Shown here: positions 9,181 to 18,072 of the stretch, piece by piece
Position numbering within the stretch: the first letter of the stretch is position 1
Layout of the letters: each line of letters starts with the position of its first letter
DNA from: JAPOXR01 sp965219635
Lineage (GTDB): Bacteria > Pseudomonadota > Alphaproteobacteria > Rhodobacterales > Rhodobacteraceae
Assembly: GCA_965219635.1 (NCBI GenBank)
Contig: OZ244783.1
Span: 2,976,001-3,040,000, forward strand
Direction: 5' to 3'
DNA: 64,000 nt
The notes under the pieces: generated by a model
Seen by the model: only the letters and a program-made list of their open reading frames with translations
Told to the model about the DNA's origin: nothing
The model's database searches: none
Program-made: the position numbers and the translations under genes

Positions 9181-10152
9181 ATGAAACTACTCAAACTGAT
9201 GACTGCTTCGGCCGCCTTGTCCGCGGCAGTCTCGATTGCGCAGGCAGAAGAACTCACCTTCGCCAACTTTACTGCGCCGACCCACACGGTCACCGATAGC
9301 CTGATCGCATCGCTCCAGACAGCAGTCTCGGAGGCATCCGGCGGCGACGTGACGGTCCGGGCCTATCACGGCGGCGAGTTGGGTGCCGGCCCCGTTGAGC
9401 AATATGTGCGCGGTGTACAGGGCGTGGCAGACTTTGTCTGGGGCCTTCCCGGTTATACCTCATCGCAATTCGAAACCACGATGATCGTCGAGCTTCCCGA
9501 CGCTATCCCGCTGGACGCACCCGGCTACGCTGCCCTATGGGCCGCCTTTGATGAGCATCTCGCCGACGAGTTTCCCGGAACCGTACCCATAGCGCTGTGG
9601 ACTTCAGAACCGAGCATCATCATCATGAAGGAAAAGGTGGTTCGCGTGCCTTCAGACCTGGAAGGGCTGAAGATCCGCGTCGCAGGCGCCACTGCTGCCG
9701 AGGTCGCAGAAGCCCTTGGAGCCACGCCGGTTCAGATGCCCATCAACCAGGTCTACAACGCGTTGCAGACTGGCCTTATCGACGGCGTGATAACCGGCTC
9801 ATCCACATTGAACGACTTCAAACTGGACGAGGTTGCCAGCAGCTACACGCTCGGAGCCAATCTTGGGCGGCTGACTTTCTTCGCGGCAATGAACGAGAGC
9901 GCCTACAACGATCTGGACGACGCCGTGAAGGCGGCCATGGATCCCCGCGCCTTTTCGAAGGTGGCAGAAGATGCCTGGAGAGCGACAGCCGACTTATCGG
10001 TCGAGCAGGCCCGGGCAAGGGGCGACAACACTTTCATTGATCTGACACCGGAAGGCGCCGCAGCATTCTCGGCAGCCATTGCCGGTGTGGTTGACGCCTA
10101 TGTGGACAGGGTCGACGGCGCGGACGCCCTTGCCGCTATGCGCAGCCAATAG
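9181..10152 (+). CDS. dctP: TRAP transporter substrate-binding protein, DctP family
   Basis: A 323-residue periplasmic solute receptor. The signal peptide MKLLKLMTASAALSAAVSIAQA is cleaved at AQA-EE. The DctP fold is shown by YHGGELGAGPVEQYVRGVQG, IMKEKVVRVPSDLEGLKIRVAG with the carboxylate-binding Arg, and VQMPINQVYNALQTGLIDGV. AGGAGGAAACA precedes ATG 9181. It captures an organic acid for the DctQM permease encoded next. The ligand is probably the substrate of the upstream O-demethylase-like enzyme, by gene order. Confidence 0.93.
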   Translation: MKLLKLMTASAALSAAVSIAQAEELTFANFTAPTHTVTDSLIASLQTAVSEASGGDVTVRAYHGGELGAGPVEQYVRGVQGVADFVWGLPGYTSSQFETTMIVELPDAIPLDAPGYAALWAAFDEHLADEFPGTVPIALWTSEPSIIIMKEKVVRVPSDLEGLKIRVAGATAAEVAEALGATPVQMPINQVYNALQTGLIDGVITGSSTLNDFKLDEVASSYTLGANLGRLTFFAAMNESAYNDLDDAVKAAMDPRAFSKVAEDAWRATADLSVEQARARGDNTFIDLTPEGAAAFSAAIAGVVDAYVDRVDGADALAAMRSQ

Positions 10153-10156
10153 GCAT

Positions 10157-10657
10157 TTGACCACAATTCGAAACTTCGTGGACAGGCTCATCGGCCTGTC
10201 CACCATTCTTGGCGGTTCCTGCCTTGTCATACTCGTCGGCGTCATCCTGGTTGATGTGATCGGTCGCGGGTTTGGAAGCCCGCTCTTTGGCAGTCAGGAT
10301 CTGATCAATATGGGCATGGCGCTGCTGGTCTTCGGCGGCATGGCACTTTGCGACCGTAATGGCGGGCATATCGCCGTTGACCTGCTGGAGCCGCGGTTTC
10401 CTGCTGGGCTGAACCGGTGGATCAATGTTGCCTCCGCTGTGCTTGGCGCCGTGATCTTCCTGATGATCGCCTATACGGTTCATGAAAGCGCCAAGCTGAA
10501 TCAGATGCTGAACCTGTCCACCAACCTGCTGCGCCTGCCACGCGCCTGGTTCCAGTGGGGGGTTTGTGTGATGTCTATCATCGCCGCTGCCGGGATGATC
10601 TTGCGCGCCATCGAACTGGCCTTGCTTGATCATGATGTCAGGAAGGACCAGCCTTGA
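10157..10657 (+). CDS. dctQ: TRAP transporter small membrane subunit, DctQ family
   Basis: A 166-residue integral membrane protein with four hydrophobic segments at about residues 10-35, 48-65, 85-108 and 128-152, and the DctQ-type NMGMALLVFGGMALCDRNGGHIAVDLLE region. The start is a judgement: TTG 10157 lies 4 bp after the dctP stop and gives a short cytoplasmic N-terminus ahead of the first helix. Upstream in-frame starts would overlap dctP extensively. It forms the permease with DctM and is driven by a sodium or proton gradient. Confidence 0.88.
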   Translation: MTTIRNFVDRLIGLSTILGGSCLVILVGVILVDVIGRGFGSPLFGSQDLINMGMALLVFGGMALCDRNGGHIAVDLLEPRFPAGLNRWINVASAVLGAVIFLMIAYTVHESAKLNQMLNLSTNLLRLPRAWFQWGVCVMSIIAAAGMILRAIELALLDHDVRKDQP

Positions 10658-11958
10658 ACGAAGGAGCAGCCGGCCTGCTTGGCATCGCGGCACTGCTGGC
10701 GCTGCTGCTGTTCCGCGTACCCGTGGCGTTTTCCATGTTTCTCGTGGGGTTTGCCGGGCTTTGGGCCATGAATGGCTGGGCTGTGGCCGCTGGACTTCTT
10801 GCTTCCGAGACATTCACGCTTGCCTCCAAGCCTGAACTTGTCGTCATCCCTCTCTTCATCCTGATGGGCAATGTCGCCTCGGCGACAGGAATGAGCCGCC
10901 AGCTCTATGACGCTGCCTATGCGGTTATCGGGCATGTGCGGGGCGGACTTGCTGCAGCCACGCTCATAGGTTGCGGTGGGTTTGCAGCGCTCTCCGGCTC
11001 ATCCGTTGCCTCTGCCCTTACCATGGGCAAGGTGAGCCTGAAGGAGATGGACAGATTCAATTATGACAGCCGGTTATCCACCGGTAGCGTCGCCGCTGGC
11101 GGCACACTCGGCATACTCATTCCACCCTCCACCGGGTTTGTCATCTACGCAATCCTGACAGAGCAGAGCATTGGCCGGCTGTTCATGGCGGGCGTGTTTC
11201 CTGGACTTCTGCTGCTCTCCATCTTCGTTCTGACGACCTTGTGCATTTGCATCTTGCGCCCGGAATACGGTCCCCGCGGTCGCAAGACCACATTCGGAGA
11301 AAAGCGCACCGCCATGCTGGGTGCGGTTCCGATCCTTGTCCTGGTGATTGTCACCATCGGCGGAATCTATCGGGGTGTATTCTCACCGGAGGAAGCGGCT
11401 GGCGTCGGCGCTGGCCTTGCAATCCTCTACGGAGCAGTGACGCGCAAACTATCGCTGGCTGCATTTCTGGATGCGATCCGCGATAGTATCGTCACCACGG
11501 CGACAGTGATGCTCATCCTGATCGCGGCGCACCTTCTGATCCCTTTCCTGGCATTGACGCATGTGACGGAGTCGGTCGGCAACTTCCTTGACGCGCTTGA
11601 TCTCGGCCTGCTTGGGACGCTTGTCTTCATTCTTGCGGTCTACCTTGTGCTTGGCTGTTTCCTGGAGGGTTTTGCCATGCTCGTTCTGACCCTGCCTGTC
11701 TTCTTTCCGGTTGTACTGCAGCTCGGCATTGATCCGATCTGGTTCGGGGTTCTCGTGGTCCTGACGCTTGAAATGGGACTGATATCGCCGCCAGTTGGTA
11801 TCAATGTGTTCATCGTGAAATCGGTCGCACCCTCGGTTCCATTGGGGCACATCTACCGGGGCGTACTTCCATTCTGGCTGTCTATGCTGCTGGCGTTGAC
11901 GATACTGATCAGCTTCCCGCAGATCGCGCTCTTCCTGCCCAACACGATGTTCAATTGA
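10654..11958 (+). CDS. dctM: TRAP transporter large membrane subunit, DctM family
   Basis: A 434-residue protein with about 12 hydrophobic segments across its length and the DctM signatures IPLFILMGNVA, GCGGFAALSGSSVASALTMGKV, AAGGTLGILIPPS and EMGLISPPVGINVFIVK. It begins at TTG 10654, whose TG is shared with the dctQ stop (TTGA overlap), so translation is coupled. It is the transport channel of the dctPQM system and the last gene of the operon that starts with the O-demethylase-like gene. Confidence 0.94.
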   Translation: MNEGAAGLLGIAALLALLLFRVPVAFSMFLVGFAGLWAMNGWAVAAGLLASETFTLASKPELVVIPLFILMGNVASATGMSRQLYDAAYAVIGHVRGGLAAATLIGCGGFAALSGSSVASALTMGKVSLKEMDRFNYDSRLSTGSVAAGGTLGILIPPSTGFVIYAILTEQSIGRLFMAGVFPGLLLLSIFVLTTLCICILRPEYGPRGRKTTFGEKRTAMLGAVPILVLVIVTIGGIYRGVFSPEEAAGVGAGLAILYGAVTRKLSLAAFLDAIRDSIVTTATVMLILIAAHLLIPFLALTHVTESVGNFLDALDLGLLGTLVFILAVYLVLGCFLEGFAMLVLTLPVFFPVVLQLGIDPIWFGVLVVLTLEMGLISPPVGINVFIVKSVAPSVPLGHIYRGVLPFWLSMLLALTILISFPQIALFLPNTMFN

Positions 11959-12512
11959 GGCCGCGGGTGTGATCGGCACCTGACGGGATTCCCCGAGCGG
12001 CAAGCGCGTTTCCGGCTGCTGCGGGCGATCTTGATCCCACTTGCCACGCAGCTTGGAACTCCCCTGCCAAGCCAGAATGGCCCATGCCTTGGGAAACTGC
12101 CGCGTTTGCCGTTCCAAACCCTGCCGCCAGAGGGCGTGAGCCTGGGTGCTGAAAGATGTTGAAAACCCTGAAACCCGATTGCCGCGCATTTTGCCAAGGG
12201 GTAACTCATGGCGGAACAGTCATGGCATTTTCTTTGAACGAATAGGGGATTGACAGATTGATCGGTCTGCAAGGTTGACGCTCAGGCACACTTCGAACTC
12301 GCAGGTCATTGCGGTTTCAGATCTGCGTCGTATGGGCAGTATGCCCGAATGTGCAGGCAGCGACGAGTCCGGCCGCCCCGGACAGGGCAGCCATGCCGCG
12401 AATGGGCCAATTGGCAGATTCCGCACCATCAAGCAGTGCATCATGCAGGACCCGTCCGCCAGTGGATTGCTGCCGTCCCAGCTGCAAGCACACAAACAGA
12501 TAGGTGATGCTC
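11959..12512. other. Intergenic region, no supported gene
   Basis: This follows the TRAP operon and leads to the ATPase pseudogene. It contains TTGACA at 12250 but no good -10 at the right spacing. Short frames on both strands show no family resemblance. AGGTGA at 12503-12508 serves the pseudogene start. Confidence 0.4.
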
Positions 12513-13896
12513 ATGCCGCCTGAATCCCTGTGTCTCCGGAGAGTACCTGCCTGGCGGGACAAGCATCTGAAGTGGATCTGCGGCTTCGCCAACGCCAATG
12601 GCGGTGTTCTGGAAGTCGGCAAGAACGATCGCGGCGAGGTCGTCGGGATCATGAACCCTCTACGGCGTCTGGAGGAAATCCCCGGCAAGGCACGGTCCAT
12701 TCTGGGCATAGAGGTTGACGTGAATCTGAAGTCGGAAGGAGGCTAGGAATACCTGGAAGTCTCCGTGGATCCATGTCCCAACGCGATCAGCTGCAAGGGC
12801 GAATTCCACTACCGAAGCGACAACAAGAAGCAGGTACTCAAGGGCGCAGCGCTCAACAGCCTCTTCTTGCGCAAGTTCGGCCGCACTTGGGACGATATGC
12901 CGATACCAGGTGTCGCACCAGGTGATCTTGATGTTCGTGCCTTCGCAGACTTCCACAAGCGGGCCGCAAGCAGCAAGCGGCAGCCGCAAGGCATCATCGG
13001 CGAGTCCGATGAAGACACAATCGAGAAATTGCAACTTCGGGAAGCCGGCATGCTCAAGCACGCTGCGGTGCTGCTCTTCCACCCTGAACCGCATCGGCAC
13101 GTAATGGAGGCCTGCGTGAAGGTGGGCTATTTCCAGGGATCGGAGATCCTGTTTCACGACCTGATTGAAGGCGATCTGTTCACTCAAGTCGACCGGACCA
13201 TGGACTTCTTGTACACCAAGTATACGCGTGCCTTGATTTCCTATGACGGCAACTACCGTGTGGAGACCTTCCCGGTTCCCCGGCAGGCCATGCGCGAAGC
13301 GGTCGTCAACGCAATCATTCACCGGGACTATGCCAGCAACACCACCATTCAGGTTCGTGTCTACGATGACCGGATTGCAATCTGGAATGCAGCAAAGTTA
13401 CCGCCAAACTGGGTTGAAGATCAACTCGCCGGAAAGCTCCCGTCACGCCCCCACAATCCAAGAATTGCCGATGCCTTCTTCCAGGCTGGGCTGATTGAAG
13501 CCTGGGGAGGCGGTGTCCAGCGCATTATGGAAATCTGCCGGAAAGCCGGGAACCCTGTACCCGTGTGGCAGTTGCAATTTGGCGGTACCGGGCTGTGGCT
13601 CGAATTTCCGTTCTCGGCCAGCTACCAGGCCGCCGATGCGTTTGTCCGGCGCCGGGGTGCTTAAGTGTTCATGCAGGAAATCACCAAGAAGGCGCAAGCA
13701 AGCAACCAGAATACCTCCAGATCAGGTAACGCGGCCCGGCCAGACGCTGGAGCCACTGCAACCGGGTCCAGCCATCAGCCGCCGTGAAACCTCTGTTGAA
13801 CTTGCCAGTCCCGAACCCTGTATACGCTACAGGCTGGTAGAGCTGCGCGTGGCCGGGATGATTGAGCGGTTTCAGGCCGGAATGGCCAGTTGGTGA
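12513..13896 (+). pseudogene. Broken AlbA_2-domain ATP-binding protein (putative transcriptional regulator)
   Basis: It encodes an N-terminal AlbA_2 DNA-binding domain (KWICGFANANGGVLEVGKND) followed by a GHKL-like ATP-binding half (MREAVVNAIIHRDYA, RIADAFFQAGLIEAWGGGVQRI). One in-frame amber codon at 12744-12746 sits where relatives have a residue between GG and EYLEVSVDP. The frame is open again directly after it to 13664. From about 13700 to 13896 a different frame (YRLVELRVAGMIERF) looks like the missing winged-helix tail, implying a second frameshift. Two lesions make loss of function likely. The first residues after the start (CLRRVPAWRD) also deviate from the usual CLEWK pattern. Confidence 0.8.
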
Positions 13897-14048
13897 CGAG
13901 TTCTGGCTACAGGTTCAACCTATCGCAACCACAACGATGATACCGGCCTCCAGAACCTGCATCGGACCGGCCGGTTCGGCAGTGTGGAACTTCAAATCCA
14001 TGTGAGCTTCGCCGCAATCCCGCCACTGCCCCCTCCTCCTGTTTTCCA

Positions 14049-14076
14049 TTGCAAATGCAGAATCTCGAACCTATAG
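14049..14076 (+). promoter_or_regulatory. Possible sigma-70 promoter for rpmI-rplT-pheS
   Basis: TTGCAA (14049-14054), a 16-nt spacer and CTATAG (14071-14076) lie about 78 bp upstream of rpmI. Both hexamers match the consensus at only four positions, so this is a candidate only. No infC lies directly upstream, so the ribosomal protein genes need a promoter here. Confidence 0.35.
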
Positions 14077-14153
14077 GGTTGCCTCCCTTGACGCGGCCGG
14101 CCGTGACGGCATGCCGAGCCGTGTCCAAACCGACTGAAAGACGAGGTCTGGAA

Positions 14154-14354
14154 ATGCCGAAAATGAAAACCAAGTCCGGCGCCAAGAAGCGGTTCAAGAT
14201 CACCGCCAATGGCCGGATCAAGGTAGCGCAGGCCGGTAAACGGCACGGCATGATCAAGCGCACCAACAAGTTCATCCGCAAGGCGAGGGGCACGACGACT
14301 GTATCCAGAAAGGATGAGCAGCGCGTCAAGTCCTTCTTGCCCTACGGTAGCTGA
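14154..14354 (+). CDS. rpmI: 50S ribosomal protein L35
   Basis: A 66-residue basic protein, MPKMKTKSGAKKRFK... ending FLPYGS, of canonical L35 length with the KRH-rich middle (AGKRHGMIKRTNKFIRKARG). GAGG at 14143-14146 serves ATG 14154. In-frame upstream codons lack family similarity and are excluded. It is first in the rpmI-rplT-pheS cluster. Confidence 0.97.
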   Translation: MPKMKTKSGAKKRFKITANGRIKVAQAGKRHGMIKRTNKFIRKARGTTTVSRKDEQRVKSFLPYGS

Positions 14355-14366
14355 GGAGAACGGATC

Positions 14367-14729
14367 ATGGCGAGAGTTACAAGCGGCAAAGTCACCCATG
14401 CCAGGCACCGCAAGGTCATCAAGCTGGCCAAGGGGTATTATGGCCGGCGCAAGAATACCTTCAAGACCGCCCGGCAGGCTGTCGACAAGGCGCGGGAATA
14501 TGCCACCCGGGACCGGAAAGTGCGCAAGCGCAATTTCCGGGCGCTCTGGATTCAACGGATCAATGCTGCGGTCAGGCAACATGATCCCGGTCTGACCTAT
14601 TCGAGATTCATCCATGGGTTGAATCTCGCCGGAATTGAACTGGATCGCAGAATATTGGCAGACGCCGCAGTCAACGACCCCGAACTGTTCGAGGAGGTCG
14701 TCAAGAAGGCCAAGGCAGCACTCGGCTGA
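14367..14729 (+). CDS. rplT: 50S ribosomal protein L20
   Basis: A 120-residue 23S rRNA-binding assembly protein. MARVTSGKVTHARHRKVIKLAKGYYGRRKNTFKTA and RKRNFRALWIQRINAAVR are diagnostic. GAGGAGAACGG precedes ATG 14367, 12 bp after rpmI. In many bacteria L20 represses its own operon through the leader; I could not identify such a structure here. Confidence 0.98.
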   Translation: MARVTSGKVTHARHRKVIKLAKGYYGRRKNTFKTARQAVDKAREYATRDRKVRKRNFRALWIQRINAAVRQHDPGLTYSRFIHGLNLAGIELDRRILADAAVNDPELFEEVVKKAKAALG

Positions 14730-14782
14730 AGAGTGCTGCGGTTAGCCGGACAGGCGGCGCAGCAAGAAAGGGATGAACCCGG

Positions 14783-15868
14783 ATGGAGTCCCTGGACGAA
14801 ATCAGGGAGCGGCACCTCTCAAGCATCGCTGAGGCGGCCGACGAGTCGGCGCTTGAGACCGCGAGGCTTGCCGCATTCGGCCGCAAGGCGGGCGAGATCC
14901 GCAGCCGTCTTGGCGAACTCGGTCGGCTCCCGCCCGAGGAGCGCAGCAGGGTCGCACCGGCGCTCAACGCACTCAAGGATGAGATAACCGCCGCGATTTC
15001 TGCCAGGAAGTCCCAACTGGCGGAACAGGCGCTCGAAGAGCAACTCAAGAGTGAACGGCTGGACATCACTCTGCCCGGACGGCCGCGGCGGCAGGGCACC
15101 ATCCACCCGGTCAGCCAGGTCACCGAGGAAGTATCGGCCATCTTTGCTGGCATGGGATTCGAGGTCGCTGAAGGCCCCCAGATCGAGGAAGACTGGTACA
15201 ATTTCGACGCCCTGAACATGCCTCCGGAACACCCCGCACGGCAGGAACACGACACCTTTTTCATCCGGTCTTCCAGCGAAGACGGCAAGCAGCCAAACGT
15301 CCTGCGGACCCACACCTCACCAGTGCAGATCAGGACCATGCTTGCGAGAGGCGCACCTGTTCGAGTGATTGCGCCGGGCCGCGTCTACCGGTTCGACTAT
15401 GACCAGACGCACACGCCCATGTTCCACCAGATCGAAGGGCTTGCTCTGGATACGGACATTTCCATGGCGCAACTCAAATGGACGCTGGAGGAATTCTGCC
15501 GCGCGTTCTTCGAAGTCGAAAAGGCCGAGCTGAGATTCCGCGCTTCCCATTTTCCGTTCACCGAACCATCTGCGGAGGTCGACCTCCGCTGTTCCTGGAA
15601 GGATGGCCTCCTCAAGGTCGGGGAAGGTGACGACTGGATGGAGATACTGGGCTCCGGCATGGTCCATCCCAAGGTACTTGAGGCTGGTGGGGTGGATCCC
15701 GAGCGCTATCAGGGGTTCGCATTCGGGATCGGAATCGACCGGCTTGCAATGCTGAAATACGGAATCCCGGACCTTCGGGATTTCTTCGAGTCCGACATTC
15801 GCTGGCTTCGTCACTATGGATTTGCACCGCTCGACATGCCGGCCCTCCATAGCGGCCTGAGCAGTTGA
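14783..15868 (+). CDS. pheS: Phenylalanyl-tRNA synthetase alpha subunit
   Basis: A 361-residue catalytic subunit. An N-terminal coiled coil (about residues 1-90) for tRNA binding precedes the class II core. Motif 1 is near VEEVSAIFAGMGFEVAEGPQIEEDWYNFDALNMP, motif 2 near RVYRFDYDQTHTPMFHQIEGL, and motif 3 is GFAFGIGIDRLAMLKYGI. It pairs with PheT, whose gene is divergently placed at 1937. The gene after pheS is a DUF1244 protein, not pheT, which departs from the usual pheST order. Confidence 0.97.
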   Translation: MESLDEIRERHLSSIAEAADESALETARLAAFGRKAGEIRSRLGELGRLPPEERSRVAPALNALKDEITAAISARKSQLAEQALEEQLKSERLDITLPGRPRRQGTIHPVSQVTEEVSAIFAGMGFEVAEGPQIEEDWYNFDALNMPPEHPARQEHDTFFIRSSSEDGKQPNVLRTHTSPVQIRTMLARGAPVRVIAPGRVYRFDYDQTHTPMFHQIEGLALDTDISMAQLKWTLEEFCRAFFEVEKAELRFRASHFPFTEPSAEVDLRCSWKDGLLKVGEGDDWMEILGSGMVHPKVLEAGGVDPERYQGFAFGIGIDRLAMLKYGIPDLRDFFESDIRWLRHYGFAPLDMPALHSGLSS

Positions 15869-15893
15869 CAGGCATGCAGTTGAAGAGTTGACC

Positions 15894-16193
15894 ATGAACC
15901 GGAATGACCGCATCGAACTGGAAGCAGCCGCGTTCCGCCGCCTGCGCGAGCATTTGGGCGACCGCACGGATGTGCAGAACATCGACATGATGAACCTGGC
16001 CGGCTTTTGCCGGAACTGCCTGAGCCGCTGGTATCAGGAAGCCGCCGCAGAACGCGGGATCAGTATGTCAAAAGAAGAGTCCCGGGAGATGTTCTACGGG
16101 ATGCCGTTCGCCGAATGGAAAGCGAAGCACCAGACAGAGGCGAGCCGGGAACAGCTGACAACTTTCGATCAAAACCGGCCCAGCCACGATTGA
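15894..16193 (+). CDS. DUF1244-family protein
   Basis: A 99-residue protein whose central part (AAAFRRLREHLGDRTDVQNIDMMNLAGFCRNCLSRWYQEAA) and FYGMPFAEWKAKHQ are the DUF1244 signature common in alpha- and gammaproteobacteria. Two conserved Cys (FCRNC) suggest a metal or structural site. No biochemical function is established. It starts at ATG 15894, 25 bp after pheS, and probably shares its transcript. Confidence 0.88.
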   Translation: MNRNDRIELEAAAFRRLREHLGDRTDVQNIDMMNLAGFCRNCLSRWYQEAAAERGISMSKEESREMFYGMPFAEWKAKHQTEASREQLTTFDQNRPSHD

Positions 16194-16286
16194 GTTCCAC
16201 CTATCTGTCCAGGAGCATGCCGGAGGCACTTCAATGACCTTCGGGCACCGCCTGCATTGGAACCCCCATACAACGGAAGAGCTGCG

Positions 16287-18071
16287 TTGAGTCACGGGCC
16301 GCGCGACAAGCGCCACCGGCAGGTTGGCGTTTTCGAACACAGCTTGGGACGCCAAGTTGTCCGGCTGGCCGAAAAGGGCGGCAGAAGACGAGTTTCAATC
16401 CCGCCTGGTCAGGCAGGCGGCGCAAAGGCTGGCGAACTGGTGGTTGTCGAAGCGCTACCCGGCAGGCAGAGGCGGGCCAGAATAATCGGCAAGCTTGATG
16501 AGGACACCAACCGGCCGCCATACTCGTTGATGGCAATCAAGGCGCATGACATCCCTCATGAGTTTCCGAAACGGGTACTGGCAGAGGCGAAGGAGGCCGT
16601 TCCTGCAAGATTTCCGGCCGATGCAGACCTGACCAGTATTCCCTTCGTCACGATCGACCCGCCAGACGCGCGTGACCGGGACGATGCTGTTTGTGCCGAA
16701 CCTGACCTCAGCCCCGAAAATCCGGGCGGCCATATCATCCACATTGCCATCGCAGATGTTGCCAGGTTCGTAACTGAGGCAGGCGCAATCGACCAGGAAG
16801 CGCAATTGCGGGGCAATTCCACCTACTTTCCGGATCTGACGGTGCCGATGCTGCCTCCGGCACTGTGCGAGGAAGCCTGTTCGCTTGAAGCCGGCAAGGA
16901 CCGTTACTGCCTCGTTGCCAGTATTGTCATACACCGCGACGGAAACCATTTGCGGCACAAATTCCAGCGGGGCCTGATCCGGTCACGCGCGGCATTGCAC
17001 TATACCGAAGCGCAGGCCATCGCTGATAGCGCCGTCCCAAAAGGAAGGACGAGCGTGGTTGAACACGTCAATCGGCTTTGGGCAGCGTACAGAGTCCTGG
17101 AAAACGCAAGCCGCAGGCGCGAGCCACTTCAACTGGAACTCGCCGAAAGCGGCATCCGCGTGTCGGGCCGAGGCGAAGTCGAGTCTGTACAACTCGAGGA
17201 CCGTCTGGACTCGCACCGGCTCATTGAGGAGTTCATGATCTTGGCGAACGTGTGCGCTGCGGAGACCATCCATGAGGCGCGATCGCCTGGTATCAGCCGG
17301 ATCCATGAAGAACCTGAACGGGAGAGGATTGCAGAACTTGCGCGAACAGCTGTTGCCTGCGGGTTGCCTTTCTCACCGGGAGTGCGGGCAACAACCCGGC
17401 GCATGAACGAATTGCTTCAAAGGGCAGATGCAGCAGCATGCCGGGAGCACATTAATCTCGCTGTATTGAGGTCCATGGCACAGGCGCGCTATTCGACAGA
17501 CCCTGCTGGTCACTTCGGTCTCAACTTGCGCCGTTACCTGCATTTCACCTCACCCATCAGGAGATATGCAGATCTGCTGGTCCATCGCATACTGATAAGG
17601 ATCCTCAATCTCGGGCCAGGTGGAATATCCGATGAAGGAATGGCCTCACTTGCGGGCGCAGCCCGGCACCTTTCTGCGACGGAACGCCGTTCCGTGGCCG
17701 CAGAACGGGAAGCGAGGGACAGGTTCCTTGCTGCGTTTCTTGAGCAGCGTGTCGGGGCGGAATTCGACGGAACGATCGTCGGCGCCGCGAGGCAGGGATT
17801 GTTTGTAAGGTTGAAGGACACGGGAGCGGAAGGCATGATTCACCGGTCGCGACTGGGTCACGCCCGTTACAACCGCGCCAACTGCACCTTGCGAGTCGGT
17901 GTAACAGGGCGCATTATCCGCACTGGAATGCAACTCAGGGTCAGGTTGGTCGAAGCAGAACCGCTTTCGGGAACCCTGCAGTTCGAACTGGCAGGAACGG
18001 ACTCTCCGCAGGCAACAAACGGGCGAGGCCAACGCCCTCTACGGCGGCGGAAGGGGAAGAAAAGGAAGTGA
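16287..18071 (+). CDS. rnr: RNase R/II-family exoribonuclease, short N-terminus
   Basis: A 3'-5' exoribonuclease of the RNB family. The product is 594 residues from TTG 16287 (ACGGAAGAG is 5 nt upstream) or 604 from TTG 16257. The order is a partial cold-shock domain, then the RNB catalytic domain, then an S1 domain (EFDGTIVGAARQGLFVRLKDTGAEGMIHRSRLG) and a Lys/Arg tail. In the RNB domain, DPPDARDRDD gives the D-x5-D-x-DD metal site, with NLRRYLHFTSPIRRYADLLVHR further on. Typical RNase R is 700-800 residues with a winged helix and two cold-shock domains. Here the winged helix and first cold-shock domain are absent and I do not find them in other frames upstream. It may be a natural short form. 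Confidence 0.85.
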   Translation: MSHGPRDKRHRQVGVFEHSLGRQVVRLAEKGGRRRVSIPPGQAGGAKAGELVVVEALPGRQRRARIIGKLDEDTNRPPYSLMAIKAHDIPHEFPKRVLAEAKEAVPARFPADADLTSIPFVTIDPPDARDRDDAVCAEPDLSPENPGGHIIHIAIADVARFVTEAGAIDQEAQLRGNSTYFPDLTVPMLPPALCEEACSLEAGKDRYCLVASIVIHRDGNHLRHKFQRGLIRSRAALHYTEAQAIADSAVPKGRTSVVEHVNRLWAAYRVLENASRRREPLQLELAESGIRVSGRGEVESVQLEDRLDSHRLIEEFMILANVCAAETIHEARSPGISRIHEEPERERIAELARTAVACGLPFSPGVRATTRRMNELLQRADAAACREHINLAVLRSMAQARYSTDPAGHFGLNLRRYLHFTSPIRRYADLLVHRILIRILNLGPGGISDEGMASLAGAARHLSATERRSVAAEREARDRFLAAFLEQRVGAEFDGTIVGAARQGLFVRLKDTGAEGMIHRSRLGHARYNRANCTLRVGVTGRIIRTGMQLRVRLVEAEPLSGTLQFELAGTDSPQATNGRGQRPLRRRKGKKRK

Positions 18072-18072
18072 C

